Below, in pieces: positions 18,121-28,007 of a stretch of 64,000 bases of DNA. The notes under the pieces were generated by a model. That model saw only the letters and a list, made by a program, of their open reading frames with translations, searched no databases and was not told the DNA's origin. Numbering within the stretch: the stretch's first letter is position 1; each line of letters begins with the position of its first letter. This stretch comes from Halovulum marinum. GTDB lineage: Bacteria > Pseudomonadota > Alphaproteobacteria > Rhodobacterales > Rhodobacteraceae. The translations under genes were made by a program, and so were the position numbers. The stretch spans positions 1 to 64,000 of the forward strand of contig NZ_WIND01000002.1 in the NCBI RefSeq assembly GCF_009697225.1, written 5' to 3'.

Positions 18121-18151
18121 GCCCGGGCGGTCGCCCGCGGGGCAGGGGCCG

Positions 18152-18172
18152 GATGCCTCCGGCGGGGATATT
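18152..18172 (+). repeat. Dispersed intergenic motif, copy 1
   Basis: The 20-mer ATGCCTCCGGCGGGGATATT occurs here and again in inverse orientation at 35031-35050. Here it lies just past the dusA stop. An exact 20-bp match between two non-coding gaps 17 kb apart indicates a conserved or repeated element, probably active at the level of RNA 3' ends. Confidence 0.6.
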
Positions 18173-18219
18173 TCGGGAAGTTGGAAGGCGGGCGGCCGGG
18201 GCCGGACGCCCGCCGTTCG

Positions 18220-20523
18220 TCATTCGGCGGCGAGACCCGCTGCGGCGGCTTCCTGCAGCCGGCGCCACATGCTCAGCGGCGTCAGCGGCATGTCGACCCG
18301 GCGCACGCCCCGCGACCAGACCGCGTCCAGCGCGGCGTTTGTGACCGAGGCCATCGCGCCCACGGTGCCGGCCTCGCCGCAGCCCTTCATGCCGATCTCG
18401 TTGGTCGAGCTCGGCACCAGTTCGGTGTTGAAGCTGATCATCGGGAAGTCGGCGGCGCGCGGCATCGCGTAGTCCATGAAGCTGGCGGTCAGCAGCTGGC
18501 CGCTGGCGTCGTAGACGCAGTTCTCGACCAGCGCCTGGCCGGCGCCCTGGGCGACGCCGCCGTGGACCTGGCCCTCGACCACCTTCGGGTTGATCAGCAC
18601 GCCGAAATCGTCGACCACCGTGTAGCGCACGCATCTGGTCACCCCGGTGTCGGGATCCACCTCGACCTCGGCGATGTGCGCACCGTAGGGGAAGGCGCCG
18701 GCCTTGAGCGTGTGCTCGTGCTCGGTGCGCAGCAGGTCTTTCCGGCCGCGGGCGCGGGCGCTCTGCGCCAGTTCCATCAGCGTGACCGACTTGTCGGTGC
18801 CGGCGACCGAGAAGGCGCCGTCCTCGAACACGATGTCGGGGCGCGCGACCTCCAGCTCCTCCTCGGCCAGGTCCTTGAACCGGTCGATCATCAGATCCGA
18901 TGTGGCGTTGATCGAGTTGCCCTGCGCCGTGCCCGAGCGCGAGCCGCCGGTGCCGCCGCCGGTCCTGATGCGGTCGCTGTCGCCCTGGACGTAGCGGATC
19001 CTGTCGAACGGGATGCCGGTGCGGGCGTGCAGCATCTGCGCGAACACGGTCTCGTGGCCCTGGCCGTTGGACTGGGTGCCGGCGTAGAGGTTCACGAACC
19101 CGTCCTCGGCGAACTCGATGGTCGTGGTCTCGTTCTTCGCGCCGAGAATCGACTCGATGTAGTAGCTCAGGCCGATGCCGCGCAGCTTGCCCTGCGCCTC
19201 GGACTCGGCGCGGCGGGCGGCGAAGCCGTCGACGTCGGCCTCGTTCATCGCGCGGTCCATCACGCGGCTGAAATCGCCCACGTCATAGGTCTGCTTCGAG
19301 AACGTGAGGTAGGGAAACTTCTCTTTCGGGATCCAGTTCTTGCGGTGCAGGGTGAAGGTGTCGGTGCCCAGCTGCTTGGCGGCGGTGTCGATCAGCCGCT
19401 CGATGGTGTAGATCGCCTCGGGACGGCCGGCGCCGCGATAGGCATCGACCGGCACGGTGTTGGTGTAGACCCCCTTCACCCCGAAATAACCCACCTGCAC
19501 GTCGTAGATCCCGGTCAGCACCTTCAGCGACAGCTCGGACTGGATGAACTGCGCGTAGTTCGAGTTGTGCGCGCCGAGGTTGCTGACCGAGTTGATGCGG
19601 ATCGCCTGCAACCTGTGGTCGGCGTCGAACGCCGCCTCGGCCACCGTCACCAGGTCGCGGCCGCCGTTGTCGCTCATCATCGCCTCGCCGCGGTCCGACA
19701 TCCAGCGCACCGGGCGGTCCAGCTCCTTCGCGGCGAGGCTGACCAGGAACTGCTCGGGGTAGTCCTGGCCCTTCATCCCGAAGCCGCCGCCGACATCGGG
19801 GGTGGTCACCCGCACGTCGGCGCGGTCCATGCCCAGCTTGTCGGCCAGGGCGTCGCGGACGCCCCAGACGCCCTGGCCGTTGACGGCGTGGTGCAGCCGG
19901 CCGTCGACCATCTCGGAAAAGCAGCCGCGCGGCTCCATCGCGTTGCAGATGATGCGGTTGTCGACGATCTCCATCTTCACCGTGTGCGCGGCCTGCGCGA
20001 ACGCCTTGTCGGTGGCCTCGGCGTCGCCGTACCACCAGTCGAAGGCCAGGTTGTCGGGCGCCTCGTCGTGGATCGCCTCGCCGCCCACGGCGGTGTCGAC
20101 ATGCACCGGCAGGTCGTCGTAGTCGGCCTCGATCAGCTCCAGCGCGTCGTGCGCCTGGGCCTTGGTCTCGGCGACCACGGCGGCGACGATCTCGCCGACG
20201 AAGCGCACGCGATCCTCGGCGATCACCGGCCGGCGCGGGCTGGTGACGATGCCGCCCTCGGGCACCGACAGCACCGAGTAGTTCATGCTGTTGTCCAGCT
20301 TGCCGGCGATGTCGGCGGCGGTGATCACCGCCAGCACGCCGGGCGCCTGGCGCGCCGCCTCGACGTCAAGCGCGGCGATCCGCGCATGCGCCACCGCCGA
20401 GCGGAAGAACACCATGTGTGCCGCGCCCTCGGGCGCGATGTCGTCGATGTAGCGGCCCGTGCCGGTCAGGAACCTCACGTCTTCGGTGCGGGGCGGGGAC
20501 TGGTGGATACCAAACTTCGACAT
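18220..20523 (-). CDS. Xanthine dehydrogenase / CO dehydrogenase family molybdopterin-binding large subunit
   Basis: This 767-residue molybdenum hydroxylase large subunit starts FGIHQSPPRTEDVRFLTGTGRY and contains the Moco-binding GGGFGMKGQ motif. Its active-site loop is AYRGAGRPE, the 'form II' loop, not the CO-oxidising AYRCSFR. The catalytic Glu lies in GMKGCGEAGTVG near the end. Such subunits normally work with an FAD subunit and a 2Fe-2S subunit, but neither gene is adjacent. The partners must lie elsewhere, or the gene has been separated from them. The substrate is unknown; the form II loop argues against CO. Confidence 0.93.
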   Translation of the reverse strand: MSKFGIHQSPPRTEDVRFLTGTGRYIDDIAPEGAAHMVFFRSAVAHARIAALDVEAARQAPGVLAVITAADIAGKLDNSMNYSVLSVPEGGIVTSPRRPVIAEDRVRFVGEIVAAVVAETKAQAHDALELIEADYDDLPVHVDTAVGGEAIHDEAPDNLAFDWWYGDAEATDKAFAQAAHTVKMEIVDNRIICNAMEPRGCFSEMVDGRLHHAVNGQGVWGVRDALADKLGMDRADVRVTTPDVGGGFGMKGQDYPEQFLVSLAAKELDRPVRWMSDRGEAMMSDNGGRDLVTVAEAAFDADHRLQAIRINSVSNLGAHNSNYAQFIQSELSLKVLTGIYDVQVGYFGVKGVYTNTVPVDAYRGAGRPEAIYTIERLIDTAAKQLGTDTFTLHRKNWIPKEKFPYLTFSKQTYDVGDFSRVMDRAMNEADVDGFAARRAESEAQGKLRGIGLSYYIESILGAKNETTTIEFAEDGFVNLYAGTQSNGQGHETVFAQMLHARTGIPFDRIRYVQGDSDRIRTGGGTGGSRSGTAQGNSINATSDLMIDRFKDLAEEELEVARPDIVFEDGAFSVAGTDKSVTLMELAQSARARGRKDLLRTEHEHTLKAGAFPYGAHIAEVEVDPDTGVTRCVRYTVVDDFGVLINPKVVEGQVHGGVAQGAGQALVENCVYDASGQLLTASFMDYAMPRAADFPMISFNTELVPSSTNEIGMKGCGEAGTVGAMASVTNAALDAVWSRGVRRVDMPLTPLSMWRRLQEAAAAGLAAE

Positions 20524-20641
20524 CGTGGAATTCCTCGGACCAAAGGGGTGGGTTTGGCGTCACCATAGGCGCTGACGCCGCAAGGTAAAGTGCCTTGGCG
20601 GGTCCGGTCGGCCCCCGGGTCGGTGTCCGTTCGCGGGCCGG

Positions 20642-21406
20642 TCAGCCGCGGCGCACCGCGCCATGCGCCGCGGCGGCGCGCGCCGCGCCCACGTCGCGAT
20701 CCCAGACCGCGGGCAGGCGGCCCGCGGGATCGGCATAGACGGTCAGCTCGGCGCCCTCGGGCCAGTCGTGCAGCCGCTTGCGCGGCAGGTGCCAGGACCG
20801 GCCCTGGGCCCCGGTCTCGTCGCGCCACAGCAGCCGGTACTGCCGGACCTTGTTGACGCTGACCCCGGTGTCGAGATGCCCGATCACCGTCGCCCGCCGC
20901 CGCACGCCGCGGTCGCGCACCCGCAGCGCGCGCCGCGCCCGCCGCCAGCAGCGCTGGATCCAGAACAGCCCGGCGGCCAGCGCCAGCGCCGAGGCGATCT
21001 TGGTCACCCAGACCGTCCTGGTGGTCGCGCCCGGCTCGATCTCGTTCACCGCCGGGTCGGGCCGCCAGTAGCGCAGCGCGGTCGTCTCGCCGACCTGCAG
21101 CCGGTTGTAGAACCCGCGGCCCACGGTCGTGCTCATGCGGAAATCGCGCCGCTCGGCGGCGAATGCGAAGTCCAGGTGATAGCGCGTGGTCTCGTCGCCG
21201 TCGCTGTCCGTGGTCACGGTGATCCGCTTGTCGGTGATCGTCGCCACCGCCACCGCGCCGTCGCCGGCCAGCCGCGCCGCCTTGCGCCCCTCGGACATGG
21301 CGATGCCGCCGGTCACCGCGGCGATCAGCAGCGGGATCAGCGCGATCCAGCCCGCAAGCTTCAGGAACAGGCGAAGGGTGCTCTTGGGCGTCGGGGCGCG
21401 ATCCAT
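20642..21406 (-). CDS. DUF3592-like membrane protein
   Basis: This 254-residue protein has a transmembrane helix at about 12-35 ([21 protein letters not shown]) and another near 137-150 ([11 protein letters not shown]). Between and after them lie beta-rich segments with the pattern [17 protein letters not shown] and [19 protein letters not shown], as in DUF3592 proteins. The start at 21406 is fixed by AGGAGG just upstream. The open frame runs further upstream into the divergent valS region, but that part is spurious. The function is not known. Confidence 0.8.
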   Translation of the reverse strand: MDRAPTPKSTLRLFLKLAGWIALIPLLIAAVTGGIAMSEGRKAARLAGDGAVAVATITDKRITVTTDSDGDETTRYHLDFAFAAERRDFRMSTTVGRGFYNRLQVGETTALRYWRPDPAVNEIEPGATTRTVWVTKIASALALAAGLFWIQRCWRRARRALRVRDRGVRRRATVIGHLDTGVSVNKVRQYRLLWRDETGAQGRSWHLPRKRLHDWPEGAELTVYADPAGRLPAVWDRDVGAARAAAAHGAVRRG

Positions 21407-21545
21407 CCGGGGGCCTCCTGCGGCGATGGCCCCCGTTTTCGCCAACGCTTGTGGCCAAGACAAGGCGGGGCGGGCTTTCCCTTGGCCCGCGCGCGGGTTA
21501 ATCAGGCCTCCGAACAGACCGATCAAACCGGCAGGACCGCTTCGC

Positions 21546-24500
21546 ATGGCCATGACCAAGACTTTCGACGCCGCCGCCTCCGAGGCTGCCATCGCAGCCG
21601 CCTGGGAGCAGGCGGGCGCCTTCCGCGCCGGGGCCAACGCCTCGCGGGACGAGACCTTCTCCATCATGATCCCGCCGCCGAACGTGACCGGCTCGCTGCA
21701 CATGGGGCACGCGTTCAACAACACGCTGCAGGACATCCTGACCCGGTGGCACCGGATGCGCGGCTTCGACACGCTTTGGCAGCCGGGGCAGGACCATGCG
21801 GGCATCGCCACGCAGATGGTCGTCGAGCGGGAACTGGCCAGGGCCGGCGAGCCCTCGCGCCGCGAGATGGGCCGCGAGAAGTTCGTCGAGAAGGTCTGGG
21901 AATGGAAGGAGCAGTCCGGCGGGCGCATCGTCGAGCAGCTCAAGCGCCTCGGCGCCTCCTGCGACTGGTCGCGCAATGCCTTCACCATGGCCGGCGCTGC
22001 GGGCGACACCCGGACCGGGCACGAGAACAGCGCGAATTTCCACGACGCCGTTCTGAAGGTCTTTGTCGACCTTTACGACAAGGGGCTGATCTATCGCGGC
22101 AAGCGGCTGGTCAACTGGGACCCGCATTTCGAGACGGCGATTTCCGATCTGGAGGTCGAGAACATCGACGTCGACGGCCACATGTGGCACTTCAAGTACC
22201 CGCTGGCGGGCGGCGAGACCTATGAATACGTCGAGAAGGACGCGGACGGGACCATCACCCTGCGCGAGACGCGGGATTACATCTCGATCGCCACGACCCG
22301 GCCCGAGACGATGCTGGGCGACGGCGCGGTCGCGGTTCACCCCACGGACGAGCGTTATGCGCCAATCGTCGGGAAACTCTGCGAAATTCCCGTCGGCCCG
22401 AAAGAACATCGGCGCCTGATCCCGATCATCACCGACGAGTATCCGGACAAGGATTTCGGCTCGGGCGCGGTGAAGATCACCGGCGCGCACGACTTCAACG
22501 ACTACCAGGTCGCCAAGCGCGGCGGCATCCCGATGTACCGGCTGATGGACACGCGCGGGAACATGCGCGACGACGGCGCGCCCTATGCCGAGTGCGCCGC
22601 GCGCGCGCAGGCGATTGCCGAGGGCGCCGCGTTCACCGAGGCCGAGGTCGACACGCTGAACCTGGTGCCCGACGAATTGCGCGGGCTTGACCGGTTCGAG
22701 GCGCGCAAGCTGGTCATCCAGCAGATCACCGGCGAGGGGCTGGCGGTCACCCACGAGGTCACCCGCACCGACAAGGAAACCGGCGAAGAGGTCACCGAGA
22801 CCGTGCCCTTCGTCGAGAACAAGAAGATCACCCAGCCCTTCGGCGACCGCTCCAAGGTGGTCATCGAGCCGATGCTGACCGACCAGTGGTTCGTCGACAC
22901 CGCGAAGATCGTTCAGCCCGCCATCGACGCCGTGCGCGACGGAAGGACCGAGATCCTGCCCGAGCAGCACAGACGCGTCTATTTCAACTGGCTGGAGAAC
23001 ATCGAGCCCTGGTGCATCAGCCGCCAGCTCTGGTGGGGGCATCAGATCCCGGTTTGGTATGCCCGGATTCCGGACAATCTCGCAGCCTATATCAAGTGGC
23101 TAGATTGGATGGGAGATCAGGAAAACGTAGTTGTTCAGTCGGACCCGCCGACTGATGCCGTTTTTGAATGGCTCGATATTCAAGTGTGCGCTCCTACTGA
23201 AGAGCTCGCTGTAGAGGAATTACGAAAGAGGATTCCGTATCCTGCTGAAATTGCACTTGAGGATACAATAGGGTTCGATAGGGACGCTCCGATCAACGTC
23301 GGACCTTTGATCGCCGATGACGATTCTGTGCCCATGGTCATGGCAATTCGCGACCCCGACGTCCTCGACACCTGGTTCTCCTCCGGCCTCTGGCCCATCG
23401 GCACGCTGGGCTGGCCCGAGCAGACCGAGGAGCTGAAGAAGTACTTCCCCACGAACGTGCTGATCACCGGTTTCGACATCATCTTCTTCTGGGTCGCCCG
23501 GATGATGATGATGCAGCTTGAAGTCGTGAAGGAGGTGCCCTTCCACACCGTCTATGTTCACGCGTTGGTCCGGGACGAGAAGGGCAAGAAGATGTCCAAG
23601 TCGCTGGGCAACGTGCTCGACCCGCTGGAACTGATCGACGAATACGGCGCCGACGCGGTGCGCTTCACGCTGACCGCGATGGCGGCGATGGGGCGCGACC
23701 TGAAGCTGTCGACCAGCCGCATCCAGGGCTATCGCAACTTCGGCACCAAGCTGTGGAACGCGGCCCGCTTCGCCGAGATGAACGACTGCAAGCCGGACCC
23801 GGAGTTCGATCCCGGCGCGCTGACCCAGACCGCCAACCGCTGGATCGTGGGCGAGACGGCGCGGGCGCGCGAGGCCGTCGATGCGGCGCTGAACGCTTAT
23901 CGGTTCAACGACGCGGCGAACGCGCTCTACGCCCATGTCTGGGGCAAGGTCTGCGACTGGTATGTCGAGTTCGCCAAGCCGCTGCTGGCCGACGAGGCCA
24001 CCGCCGCCGAGACCCGCGCCACCATGGCCTGGGCCATCGACCAGTGCCTGATCCTGCTGCACCCGATCATGCCGTTCATCACCGAACAGCTGTGGGGCGA
24101 CATTGCCGAGCGGCCGAAGATGCTGGTCCACACCGACTGGCCCGAGTACACCGAGGCCGATCTGGCCAACGCCGAGGCCGACGCCGAGATGGGCTGGGTG
24201 ATCGGGTTGATCGAGGACATCCGCTCGGTCCGCGCCGAGACGCATGTGCCGGTCGGCGCCAGGATCCCGCTGATCCGGCTGGAACTGGACGCGGCCGGGC
24301 AGGCGGCGCTGGAGCGCAACCGCGCCCTGATCGAACGCCTGGCCCGCGTGTCGCAGTTCCAGACCGCCGAGGCCGCGCCGAAAGGCGCCGTGACCCTGCC
24401 GGTGCCGGGCGGCACCTTCTGCCTGCCGCTGGCCGACGTGATCGATCTGGACGAGGAACGCGCCCGGCTGGAAAAGGCCGTCGGCAAGCTGCAGAAGGAA

Positions 24501-24653
24501 ATGGGCGGGCTGAAGGGCAAGCTGAACAACGCAAAGTTCATCGCCAACGCCCCCGAGGAGATCGTCGACGAGGCCCGCGCCCGTCTGGAGGATCTCGAGG
24601 CCGAGGCCGCCAAGCTGGCCGCCGCGCAGAAGCGACTGGCCGAGATGGTGTGA
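21546..24653 (+). CDS. valS: Valyl-tRNA synthetase with an AT-richer in-frame insert
   Basis: This 1035-residue class I aminoacyl-tRNA synthetase has the HIGH motif as HMGH (52-55, in [12 protein letters not shown]), [14 protein letters not shown], the editing domain, [10 protein letters not shown] near 500, [13 protein letters not shown] near 600, KMSKS (about 681-685) and a C-terminal coiled coil. Residues about 511-598 (nt 23080-23345), between the [10 protein letters not shown] and DVLDTWFSS landmarks, are about 50% GC by hand count (119 of 240 for 23101-23340), against visibly GC-richer flanks. They are also longer than the usual linker and have different codon use. The frame is intact, so the enzyme is presumably active. 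ATG at 21546 is in a MAM start; 21552 is an alternative. Confidence 0.95.
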   Translation: MAMTKTFDAAASEAAIAAAWEQAGAFRAGANASRDETFSIMIPPPNVTGSLHMGHAFNNTLQDILTRWHRMRGFDTLWQPGQDHAGIATQMVVERELARAGEPSRREMGREKFVEKVWEWKEQSGGRIVEQLKRLGASCDWSRNAFTMAGAAGDTRTGHENSANFHDAVLKVFVDLYDKGLIYRGKRLVNWDPHFETAISDLEVENIDVDGHMWHFKYPLAGGETYEYVEKDADGTITLRETRDYISIATTRPETMLGDGAVAVHPTDERYAPIVGKLCEIPVGPKEHRRLIPIITDEYPDKDFGSGAVKITGAHDFNDYQVAKRGGIPMYRLMDTRGNMRDDGAPYAECAARAQAIAEGAAFTEAEVDTLNLVPDELRGLDRFEARKLVIQQITGEGLAVTHEVTRTDKETGEEVTETVPFVENKKITQPFGDRSKVVIEPMLTDQWFVDTAKIVQPAIDAVRDGRTEILPEQHRRVYFNWLENIEPWCISRQLWWGHQIPVWYARIPDNLAAYIKWLDWMGDQENVVVQSDPPTDAVFEWLDIQVCAPTEELAVEELRKRIPYPAEIALEDTIGFDRDAPINVGPLIADDDSVPMVMAIRDPDVLDTWFSSGLWPIGTLGWPEQTEELKKYFPTNVLITGFDIIFFWVARMMMMQLEVVKEVPFHTVYVHALVRDEKGKKMSKSLGNVLDPLELIDEYGADAVRFTLTAMAAMGRDLKLSTSRIQGYRNFGTKLWNAARFAEMNDCKPDPEFDPGALTQTANRWIVGETARAREAVDAALNAYRFNDAANALYAHVWGKVCDWYVEFAKPLLADEATAAETRATMAWAIDQCLILLHPIMPFITEQLWGDIAERPKMLVHTDWPEYTEADLANAEADAEMGWVIGLIEDIRSVRAETHVPVGARIPLIRLELDAAGQAALERNRALIERLARVSQFQTAEAAPKGAVTLPVPGGTFCLPLADVIDLDEERARLEKAVGKLQKEMGGLKGKLNNAKFIANAPEEIVDEARARLEDLEAEAAKLAAAQKRLAEMV

Positions 24654-24657
24654 GAGA

Positions 24658-25227
24658 ATGAAGGTTGTTGAAGTCGAATACGGACGATACCTGCTAAAAG
24701 CGGGAGTCCAGAAAAACGGCGCTTTGGGGCGTGCTTTTATTCGTGCGAAACAGGGGGCGGGGATCCTTTGCGAGGTGAAAGCGAAGACACCTGACTTGGC
24801 CATAGAAGCCTTGAAGCAGGCATTGGACGAAACGGATCGTGCTGCTCGGAAGAACAGAAGACGCGATGAGAAGCTTGAGTTTGATGTTCCAACGGTAGCG
24901 GAGTATCAGCTGGCGCTTTCGAAGATTTCGCCGGATGGTAGCTATAGAAGCATGCTTGAAGCCCATGCCAGGGCAGGGCGTGAGGGACTAACTGCCGGAC
25001 AGCTCGCCGAGGCTGCTGGGTACGCTAACTTCAACGCCGCAAATCTCCATTATGGCAAGTTGGGGCGAGAGGTAGCAGATTTTCTTGGTGTTGCGCTGCC
25101 AGCAAGTACGGCGCGCCCGGGCGAGGACGTCGCGACGGGTGTGCTCGCTGGGATAGGTCCCGAAGAGGGCATCTTTGTATGGGTTATGCGTCCCGAATTG
25201 AGGGCTGCGTTGGGCTATCCTGAATGA
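24658..25227 (+). CDS. Unrecognised AT-richer protein downstream of valS
   Basis: This 189-residue soluble protein is not assigned to a named family. The C-terminal half has LEAHARAGREGLTAGQLAEAAGY followed by NFNAANLHYGKLGREVADFLG. This looks like a small helical module seen at the C-terminus of some HNH or restriction-related and hypothetical proteins. The N-terminal half is Lys/Arg-rich. Base composition is near 50% GC in its first 60 bases, unlike its neighbours and like the block inside valS. It sits 4 bp after valS and its stop overlaps the aminotransferase start. Recent acquisition is likely. Confidence 0.75.
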   Translation: MKVVEVEYGRYLLKAGVQKNGALGRAFIRAKQGAGILCEVKAKTPDLAIEALKQALDETDRAARKNRRRDEKLEFDVPTVAEYQLALSKISPDGSYRSMLEAHARAGREGLTAGQLAEAAGYANFNAANLHYGKLGREVADFLGVALPASTARPGEDVATGVLAGIGPEEGIFVWVMRPELRAALGYPE

Positions 25228-26333
25228 CCGACCGCGCCCCCCGCCTGACCCCGCTCGTGGCCAGCCTGCCCGCGACCGTGCCCTTCGTCGGGCCGGAAAC
25301 GCAGGAGCGGGCGATGGGCAGGCCGTTCCTCGCCCGGCTCGGCGCGAACGAAAGCGTCTTCGGCCCCGCGCCCGAGGCCATCGAGGCGATGCGCAGGGCG
25401 GCCGCCGCGGTCTGGAAATACGGCGACGCGCAGAACCACGAGCTGCGTGCGGCGCTGGCCGGGAAGCACGGGCTCGCGATGGAGAACATCCTCGTCGGCA
25501 CCGGCATCGACGGGCTGCTCGGCAATCTCGTGCGCCTGCTGGTGACCGAGGGCACGCCGGTGGTCACCTCGGACGGGGCCTATCCGACGTTCAACTACCA
25601 TGTCGGGGGCTTCGGCGGGGTGCTGCACAAGGTACCGTACCGCGACGACGCCGAGGACCCGCAGGCGCTGGTCGCCAGGGCGGCCGAGGTCGATGCGCCG
25701 CTGATCTACCTCTCGAACCCCGACAACCCGATGGGCAGCTGGCACGATGCCGGAACGATCCGGGCGATGATCGCCAGCCTGCCGTCGGGCGCGGTGCTCT
25801 GCCTCGACGAGGCTTACGGCGAGTTCGCGCCCGAGGGTACGCTGGCGAAGATCGACGTGGGCAACCCGCAGGTGATCCACATGCGGACCTTCTCGAAGGC
25901 CTACGGCATGGCCGGGGCGCGGATCGGCTATGCCATCGGCCATGCCGACCTGATCGCCGCCTTCGACCGGGTGCGCGACCATTTCGGCGTCAACCGCATC
26001 GCGCAGGAGGGGGCGCTGGCCGCGCTTGGTGCGACCGGCTGGCTGGCGCATGTGCTGGAGCAGGTGGCGCATGCGCGCGCGCGGATCGCGCGGATCGCGC
26101 GGGACCACGGGCTGACGCCGCTGCCCTCGGCGACGAACTTCGTGACCATCGACTGCGGGCGGGACGGGGACTACGCCCGCGCGGTACTAAAGGAACTGGT
26201 CGCACGCGGCATCTTCGTGCGCATGCCGTTCGTCGCGCCGCAGGACCGCTGCATCCGCATCAGCGCCGGCACCGGGCCGGAACTGGACGCGTTCGAGGCG
26301 GCGCTGGGTCCGGCCCTGGGGGCGGCTCAGTAG
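25224..26333 (+). CDS. Class I/II PLP-dependent aminotransferase, histidinol-phosphate aminotransferase-like
   Basis: This 369-residue fold-type I aminotransferase has [19 protein letters not shown] near residue 38 (typical of HisC-like enzymes), [12 protein letters not shown] with the PLP-contacting Asn, CLDEAYGEF, and the PLP Lys in [16 protein letters not shown]. The C-terminal Arg (CIRISAGT) binds the carboxylate. HisC-like proteins also include amino acid transaminases outside histidine biosynthesis; no his genes are nearby. Its start overlaps the stop of the preceding AT-rich gene by 4 bp. Confidence 0.9.
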   Translation: MTDRAPRLTPLVASLPATVPFVGPETQERAMGRPFLARLGANESVFGPAPEAIEAMRRAAAAVWKYGDAQNHELRAALAGKHGLAMENILVGTGIDGLLGNLVRLLVTEGTPVVTSDGAYPTFNYHVGGFGGVLHKVPYRDDAEDPQALVARAAEVDAPLIYLSNPDNPMGSWHDAGTIRAMIASLPSGAVLCLDEAYGEFAPEGTLAKIDVGNPQVIHMRTFSKAYGMAGARIGYAIGHADLIAAFDRVRDHFGVNRIAQEGALAALGATGWLAHVLEQVAHARARIARIARDHGLTPLPSATNFVTIDCGRDGDYARAVLKELVARGIFVRMPFVAPQDRCIRISAGTGPELDAFEAALGPALGAAQ

Positions 26334-27967
26334 CCAAGTCCCACCGGCTCCACCCGGTGCACGCCGCGCGGCCGCCAGGGCAGCGCGTCCGACTGGCCCA
26401 GCAGGTCGGCGGCCAGCCACACCGTCGACAGCCACATCTCGGTGCCCTGCAGGCTTGGGGGCTGTCCATCGGCGAAGGCGAAGCCGCGTCCCGGCACCCA
26501 GCGCCCGGGCGCGCGGGCGATCAGCGCGCGGGCGATGGCCTCGGCCTCGGCGCGGCGGTGATCGGTCTGCTGCAGGCACAGCCACAGCGGATGGATCGTG
26601 TCGAGCAGGTTGCACGCGGTATAGGTCGGCCCCTCGAACCCCTGCGCCCTGTGGTTGGCCAATACCGAGCCGATCGCCGCCTCGGGCCGCGGCACCGGCA
26701 GGCCGAACTGCGCATAGGTGCCCCGCGTCAGCCGGTAGAACCCGTTGACCGGCAGCAGCAGCCCCTGCTCGGCGGTGGGCCTGCCCCACAGTCCGGTGCC
26801 CCGATCCTGCGCCAGCGCCAGCCAGCCGAACAGCACCTCGCGGCTGCGGCCCGTCTCGTGATAGCGTGCGTTGAAGCAAAGCGCCGTGCCGATCGCGTCG
26901 ACCGCCGCGCCCGCGCCCCAGGCGTTGGTCGCCCACGGCAGGCCCTCCAGCCAGTCGCAGAGCGCGCGCGGGTCAGGCTCCTCGACCGCCGCGACCGGAT
27001 GCGGCAGGTGGCTGTCCAGCAACTCCAGCGCGTAACCGACCGACAGCACGTTATAAAGCGCGTTGCCGTCGTCGCGCAGCGGCGTCTCGGGATCGGAAGA
27101 CAGGTAGGGATCGGGGACCAGCCCGGTCGCCGGATCCTGCAGCGCCTGCAGCTGCGCCACGGCGGCGTCGCGGTCCAGCCCCTCGGGCCGCGCGCCGAAG
27201 GCGGCGGCGATCTCGATGGCGTCGCTCAGGTGCCGGATGCGGGCGACGTCGTTGCCCCGGGCGTCCGGGCCGCGATAGCGCCCGCCGGGCCGGTTCGCGG
27301 CCAGCACCCCGGGCCAGTCCCGGCGCGCCACCTCTCCCAGCCGGACCAGCGCGTCCGCGCCCGGCTCCGCCGCGGCCCCGGGCGTGCGCCAGCGGATCAC
27401 CCTTGCGGGCACGCCGCCGGCGATCGCCATCGCCGGGATGTCGCGGCTGACCACCGCGCCGCCGGCGATGATCGCGCCGTCGCCGATGCTCACCCCGTCC
27501 AGGATCACCGCGTTGGCGCCGATCCAGACGTCGTCGCCGACGGTGATGCCCCTGGCCTCGACCGGCTGCGCATGGATCGGCCGGTCCGGTGCGGTGCCGT
27601 GGTTGAAGCCGACGATCGAGGCGTGCGAGGCGATGCGCACCCCGTCGCCGAAGCGCACCGTGCCCGAGATGCAGGCATAGGGGTTCACCGTGCAGTGCGC
27701 GCCGAAGCGCACGTCGCCGCGCACCAGCGCGTGACCGGCGATCCAGGACCGCGCGCCCAGCTGCAGCCGCTCGGTGTGCACCGCGGCCTCGTCGGCGACA
27801 TAGGCGGTGTCGTCGATCGTCGCACCGGCGGTCTCGGCCAGGCGGGCGCGGCGCGCGCGCTGTTCGGGGGCGGAAAGGTCAGCCTCGGTCCGCAGCCACG
27901 GCATGAAGCGCAGCCGGGCGCGGCGTTCCGGGTCGGTCAGCGGGGGCTGGGGGGCGTGGGCGGTCAT
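26327..27967 (-). CDS. Hexapeptide-repeat acyltransferase fused to a C-terminal alpha/alpha-barrel-like domain
   Basis: This is a 546-residue two-part protein. Residues about 40-200 form a left-handed beta-helix acyltransferase of the WbbJ/maltose-acetyltransferase type ([12 protein letters not shown] with the catalytic-site His, [33 protein letters not shown]). The remaining 340 residues are helical, with repeated Trp/Leu-rich segments ([37 protein letters not shown]) like terpene-cyclase/prenyltransferase or glycoside-hydrolase alpha/alpha barrels. The pairing is unusual. It converges with the HisC-like gene (7-bp overlap) and lies 40 bp after a class V aminotransferase gene. The acceptor is unknown. 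Confidence 0.85.
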   Translation of the reverse strand: MTAHAPQPPLTDPERRARLRFMPWLRTEADLSAPEQRARRARLAETAGATIDDTAYVADEAAVHTERLQLGARSWIAGHALVRGDVRFGAHCTVNPYACISGTVRFGDGVRIASHASIVGFNHGTAPDRPIHAQPVEARGITVGDDVWIGANAVILDGVSIGDGAIIAGGAVVSRDIPAMAIAGGVPARVIRWRTPGAAAEPGADALVRLGEVARRDWPGVLAANRPGGRYRGPDARGNDVARIRHLSDAIEIAAAFGARPEGLDRDAAVAQLQALQDPATGLVPDPYLSSDPETPLRDDGNALYNVLSVGYALELLDSHLPHPVAAVEEPDPRALCDWLEGLPWATNAWGAGAAVDAIGTALCFNARYHETGRSREVLFGWLALAQDRGTGLWGRPTAEQGLLLPVNGFYRLTRGTYAQFGLPVPRPEAAIGSVLANHRAQGFEGPTYTACNLLDTIHPLWLCLQQTDHRRAEAEAIARALIARAPGRWVPGRGFAFADGQPPSLQGTEMWLSTVWLAADLLGQSDALPWRPRGVHRVEPVGLGY

Positions 27968-28007
27968 CGGTCCTCGGGGTGTCGTTCGCCCGTCCGGTCG
28001 CACCGGT

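Noticed and set aside
18181-20568. A 795-codon open frame antisense to the molybdenum hydroxylase
   Set aside because: It has shadow-frame composition with no recognisable motifs. The minus strand encodes a complete molybdopterin-binding protein.
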